A stretch of 64,000 nucleotides of DNA from Acanthosepion esculentum (Eukaryota > Mollusca > Cephalopoda > Sepiida > Sepiidae), in the NCBI GenBank assembly GCA_964036315.1, contig OZ038517.1:57871657-57935656 (forward strand). Direction: 5' to 3'. A program made the position numbers and the translations under genes. Positions 58,867-64,000 of this stretch are shown here, one piece after another. Every line of letters begins with the position of its first letter. The first letter of the stretch is position 1. The notes under the pieces were generated by a model, which had not been told where the DNA came from, made no database searches, and was given only the letters and a program-made list of their open reading frames with translations.

Positions 58867-61800
58867 TATAACAAATAATTTAAACCTAAAAGAATGAACA
58901 AAAGTGAAGTCGTTCAAACGAGTGTGGATCGATATATTGAACTTTGGTAAAATTGCTTCTCTGTATATCATGGTAGATTCTGTTGTGTTTTTCTCTCAAT
59001 TCTGTATCTTGATTACTTGTAAGCTTTCACTATTTCTTTTGTTTCTTTAAATCTAATTACCATCTCTTTTCCCTTTGTCTATTCTTTTATCTCTTTCGCT
59101 TTTCTTTCATTTCTATCTATTTTGTTTTCGAACAATTTCTTTTTTTCTTTCTCATTTTTTTATAACTATTTTCTTCTATCTTCGTTATTTTTCTTCTCCG
59201 CATATTTTCTTTCTTTGCCTTTCTTATCATTTTACTTTTTCTAATGTTTCCTCTTTTCTTTCCTTCATTTCTACTTGTTTTTATCCTTTTCCATAGTTTT
59301 TTCTACTTACCTATAATTCCCATCATGTTATAATATCTGTAATCTATTTCTTTAGATGATACTAAAAGTTCTCTGTGGACACTAACCTCTTTTTTAACAT
59401 TGCCGTCTTTATAGATTAAACTTGCTGACCAAAAGAACAGATTCGCATTTACAATGGAATTTCAATATACATAAAATAGGGAGTAGATACTCTGGAGAAT
59501 CAATGTCGAACCCAAACTATTTATTTACTTAAATTTTTCCTCCACTTATATCTTTCTAATAGATATAATTTAATTTGTTCATCTTCTCTTGGTGATGAAG
59601 TTTTCACCTTTTAGACACCTTTGTGATTCATATCTCATGAGATAAATTGCCGTGAGTCTCGTTGGAGTGACATTTTTTTAATGAAAATACATCTTAGCAC
59701 ATCTTTGACCATGAGAAACAAGTCCCTCGTGGAGAAGAGGCGTATGAAGAAATGAAAATAACTTTTATATTTTCGATATTTATCTTGTATCATGAACTGG
59801 GTGATCAGTTTGAATTTCATCTGTATATATTATTGGATTATTTATATTTCATGCATATCCATGTCAAACATATGACAGTTATCACTTAAGACTGAGTGGC
59901 AGCATGTCTTCTCAAATATCAAGAACCTTCTTCAGTATCCTCAGACTCCAACCAGATCTGGATAGTTTCAACTCTTCCGTTTCATCTTAACATTTTTCTC
60001 TTTTTCGTTATCCTCACTGTTACCCTTATTAACAAATACAAATTCAATTCTTATACAGTATTTTTTGTATAATAAATCATTCACTTTATAAGGAATCTAA
60101 AAAATCTTTCACAATAGCAGTATTAGTTTTTATGTCTTGCAAAGAACATCGATTTATTGCCAACGTTTCAGAAATTATCTTTTTATATTCAAATGTTCGA
60201 TTTAAATTGTTTTTCTCTTATTTAACGCGTTCCTTTATAATCGATTAATATTTTCAATTTATTGACTAAATCTTTTCTAGATCTTATTGCTGTAAGCACT
60301 TTCGACTTGTTTATATCCATTAAATATTAATTGTCAGTTTTTGAAAAAGTAAAATAAAGTTGTAAATATTAATTGTTAAATTTGAGTTCCAAGCAAATTA
60401 ATTCGCTTTGTATATTTTTAAAGAATAAAGTTTAATGCCTTATATCGGTTTCTTGGAAGCATTGTTAATTTCTTTTTAACGTTAACGTGGCGCTGAAAAT
60501 TCTAAGCCTGTCTCTTTTCCACAAATTTGACCACATAAGAATTTATTTTTGTGTCCTTTTCAACATTGCCACGTAGCTAGACAGTAAGAATATGGTTTTG
60601 TGATGGTCTTTAATTAAGAACCATTGATTAATTGCATCTCTACATTCCGGATTGTTCCGGATGCCTTGAATGGCTTTCTAGGACGACATAGAGACATTGA
60701 GTAACTACTTTCAGTGAATTTATTCTTTTGTTTATTTAGTTGTCAGAAAATAATGTAGAAAAGCTGGTTGTTTTACAATAAAGTGAAAGTTTAATGTTAA
60801 GATGTGCTTCTATTATCTCGCACTTCTAGAAGCTGACTGAAAATCTTTCATGGAAGTATAAAACATTGCGAGGTTGTAAAGATTATTTCTCTTGAAAATA
60901 AAAAGGGAAAATGTTAATTTAGTTTGCTTTGAATAAGCAAAAGTAATTCAAAATCATTAACGCCTAAATATCTGCTCTTGAAAAATGAATTTATAGAAAT
61001 CGATTCACAGATCCAAACTAATATTCCGATAAATAGACAAAGTTCCGTTTATGCTTCAGGAGATACGCAGTCTCTCTTTAAATTTGTACGTAAGTCAAAT
61101 GTAAAATGTCAGAAAAACTGAGAGAAATTTGAAATTTAAGAAAATTTGCAATTTTAGTGAAAAATATGAAGCAACTGAAAACATCTTCTCGCGAACTGTT
61201 TGGTGTTTAATTGCATATCTAATAGGCAAAATGCTAATAATAAAAAGGATATTTCAACAAACGTATTGTATTTATCACGTGAGAATGTTAGTCACAATTA
61301 TATTACAGTTAAAAAAGGGCATTGTAGCTCCGCACAAGTAAAATAAGAATAATTCTTCTGAGAAGACTAATAGGGCATAATTATACTGCAAAAATATCGA
61401 GTACAAACGTAATGTTACTGTATATAAAGCCATGAAAGCATTAAAATAAAATAGACAATACCTGCTATATGTTTGTTTTAATGCTAAATATAATCAACAG
61501 AGATCTTATAAAGGGTATATTTGTATGTGGCATGAATTTTACATGTACACTAATCATGGTAATGCATTGTAGAGAGTTTCCTAAAGAGGCAAAAATAACT
61601 AAAGTCTTTCAATCAACATTTTTAATTCTTGAGAGATGATGGATAACAGACTATGTAAAAAATAGAAAAATGCAAGACTTAATTCTTCAATCAGAATTTA
61701 AAACATTTATGAGAACGAAGGACAACAGAAATGGAAAATACAGTCTTAAGCAATCTTGATGGAAGCTAAATGCTTCTAATGAAAATAAATACATTTTTGC

Positions 61801-63090
61801 TCAATCTAGAGTTAGATGATCTTTACTGTGAATCGAACAGTTTAAAAGTAGCCCGCAAGGTTTCATGCAGGTGATTTCTCGCTGATGCTCCATGGTTGGG
61901 TAGATCAATTGAAACTTAAGCAAAGTAGTGTAATTATAAACAGGTGATGGCAGGAATAGGCCTACACACTTAATATAACATTAATTTATTTGATTAGATT
62001 TTAACACTGGTTGCGGTTGCGACTAATGCGTTTGAAAAAGTATATCTGAAATACAAGAAAAAAAGATTTATTCACACTTTAAATGACAGTAAATGCAGTG
62101 TTTGACTTGCAAACTAGAATGAGGGTTAAAATTAAGAAATATTAATAGTTGACTTACAAATAAGATTAATGGTTTAAATTAAAGAAAGACCAGTGAAAAT
62201 TTCACAGGTTTCTTATTTGAATTTTCAGATTAATATTAATTCTTCAGTTAATATTTGAATAAGCTTCATAGCGAATTCTATGATAATAAAATATCCGTAG
62301 AAATTCCCCTATCACATCATTAAATATTTGAGCTTAACTTTAACAAGATTTTGCAATAACAATCAAAAATATGAATGCTGGTCGTTATTTTAAGTAGAAA
62401 CATATGAAAAGATTTAAAATTGACAACTTTTCCCCCTTTTACTGAAACAGTCGTTATAATTCTATATTCCCTGTCATTCATTCATTCATTTTCTCACTGA
62501 AACCAAGTAGCGTATGTCTTGTTTTGCTACGCAATCAAAACGGAAGATTCCATTATTAATGATATAGATTAATGATATATTGGTTCCTACCAATATTATT
62601 TGATTAGAAAATTATCCACCGATCCTTTTATCTAACATTTCTTTTAATTTAAAAATAATTCAGCAGGCGTTGTTACTGGAGTTTTGGCGACTGTTTTACT
62701 TGGTTTCCATCATTCGATACTGTGGTTCTGAACAATAGTGTTTTACCGCGATCGCCATCGCCTTTTGACTAATCTTCGCTTAATCTGATTCTCTCTTCCG
62801 TCTTTCTTTTATTTTCTCACTGAAACCAAATAGTGTCTTTTCCCTTCTTTCCCCGCGATAAAACAGAATAGGCCATCTATTATGAAATATTATCAGGGCG
62901 TAACGGTCGTGTGAACTAACGAAGAGAGGGACAAGCACAATTTATAATAGTATATTAAATGAAATTAAGTGCATGTTTAAAAATATCCAAACTGACGACG
63001 AAATCAAAAAGTGGGTAGTTTTTTAAAGGGGGATACCATGTATTTATTTTTACAAAAAATTTTAGAGACAAATTTTCTGTTGTGTAGGTG

Positions 63091-63095
<5 letters not shown>
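58867..63095. other. No gene recognised; pyrimidine-rich tract at 59040-59330
   Basis: More than 4 kb without a motif-bearing frame. At 59040-59330 the plus strand is almost entirely T and C. At 62490 and 62815 the sequence TTTTCTCACTGAAACCAA(G/A)T recurs, a small duplication of unknown origin. Confidence 0.5.

Positions 63096-63177
<82 letters not shown>
63096..63177. repeat. (TA)n microsatellite
   Basis: About 82 bp of TA repeats. Confidence 0.95.
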
Positions 63178-63178
<1 letters not shown>

Positions 63179-64000
63179 TTATAGCCTTAAATAGAACTGT
63201 TGTAACCTTCTTAATACTAAAAATAGAGGTAAATATATCTTAGGAACCTTTCGGCCAACCCTTCATCAGAGAAAAAAATTCGTCGGCGAAACATATTCTT
63301 TAATAGGAACAACGAAATACAATTTAAGGGAAGTAAATGGAATAAATGGGAGAAAGAACTGGCGCGCGATTAAAAATATAAAATTGACTTAAACTTTTGA
63401 AAATCAATTCAAGTTGTAAAATTAAATAAACGAATAAAGCTGATAAGCATGAAAAAGCACCAATAGAAGAGAAAAAGAAAAAAATGTCTTCTGAGTTTGA
63501 TCGTAACAGCTTCAACAATCTTAAGTGCCCAGACCATACTCTATGCAAGATTCCAAAGCAGTTCTTTCGATATCGACCAGAACACACAGGATTATCAAAT
63601 AAATTGTTGCATAATGGAAGATCCTAACGTCGATTGTGCCACCTGTGACTATGCAACTCAGCCTGTCTAATATAGGCTGAAACAGGTTGGTTGATTCTCG
63701 TAACAGAGCGTGAATTGGTTCGACATCACACTGACATTTGAAATAAGAAACAACAGAACTATTTGAAAATGGGTGAGTCGTATTCTTCTGAAAAGAAGGA
63801 ACACATTTCTGGTAGAAAAAATAATCTGCTATTTAGTGATTCAACAATGCTCGGAAATGTATGCAATAATTTGGCTAAAACTTGACGGTCCTTGTCAATA
63901 TAGAGACAACTGGTTAGAAATCATGTAGATAGTACGAGTAAGTCGAATTTATATTTTAATCGTGTCAGTTTTTCCCCCATTTATTCCCTTAAATTGTATT
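63178..64000. other. No gene recognised
   Basis: On the minus strand near 63290-63240, CTGATGAAGGGTTGGCCGAA recalls a hammerhead core but fails the stem II and cleavage-site tests. A minus-strand frame at 63324-63587 has no motif. Confidence 0.4.

Noticed and set aside
63240..63300. Minus-strand CTGATGA...CCGAAAGG as a second hammerhead
   Set aside because: Base 10.1 cannot pair with 11.1, stem III has no closing strand with a UH cleavage site, and stem I is absent.

Overview
This is repeat-dominated intergenic DNA from an animal nuclear genome. The best guess is a coleoid cephalopod, probably an octopus. The basis is the mixture of AT-rich sequence, about twenty long (TA)n or (CA)n(TA)n arrays, Ty3/gypsy, RTE-like, CR1/Jockey-like, L1/Tx1-like and Penelope-like retroelements, and Tc1/mariner remnants. 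No database search was possible, so the species is an inference. I see no convincing host protein-coding gene, rRNA or tRNA gene. Every reading frame that can be recognised belongs to a transposable element, and nearly all are broken.

Layout. 1-6.5 kb: mostly featureless, with a Tc1 transposase scrap and microsatellites. 6.56-11.95 kb: a complete Ty3/gypsy insertion (copy 1) with two LTRs that read as identical, a 5-bp target duplication and a heavily rearranged gag-pol. 14.6-16.7 kb: an RTE-like LINE piece, then a hammerhead-ribozyme fold, then a dispersed repeat of unknown class. 20.4-21.9 kb: two mariner remnants. 22.1-23.5 kb: a pair of inverted ~150-bp arms. 23.7-28.1 kb: LINE fragments and (TA)n arrays. 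28.1-31.1 kb: a second gypsy copy of the same family (copy 2, minus strand), nested in a LINE. Copy 2 has lost all of reverse transcriptase and RNase H but keeps one open 826-codon Gag-protease-integrase frame. 32.1-34.3 kb: the 3' part of another gypsy with its LTR (copy 3). 35.2-39.3 kb: a mariner-superfamily remnant, an internally deleted LINE and a deleted Penelope-like element. 39.8-49.1 kb: two adjoining satellite arrays (~103-bp and ~109-bp units, each with higher-order periods). The second array is split by a rearranged gypsy (copy 4) in which LTR end, primer-binding site and leader lie after pol. 50.5 kb: an 80-bp mariner MITE. 51.2-54.9 kb: a CR1/Jockey-like LINE, the second copy of the unknown dispersed repeat, and a Penelope-like element with a GIY-YIG endonuclease and an internal 79-bp tandem array. 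57.7-58.9 kb: a Tc1 element with both inverted termini. 58.9-64 kb: mostly featureless.

The elements form a layered record. The two most informative are gypsy copies 1 and 2. Both carry clean target-site duplications but lack working pol functions, which suggests mobilisation in trans by an intact relative elsewhere. The hammerhead fold at about 16.0 kb is the clearest functional RNA candidate. It has a palindromic stem III, the GUC cleavage triplet and a perfect 6-bp stem I, but one core base (C3) is substituted.
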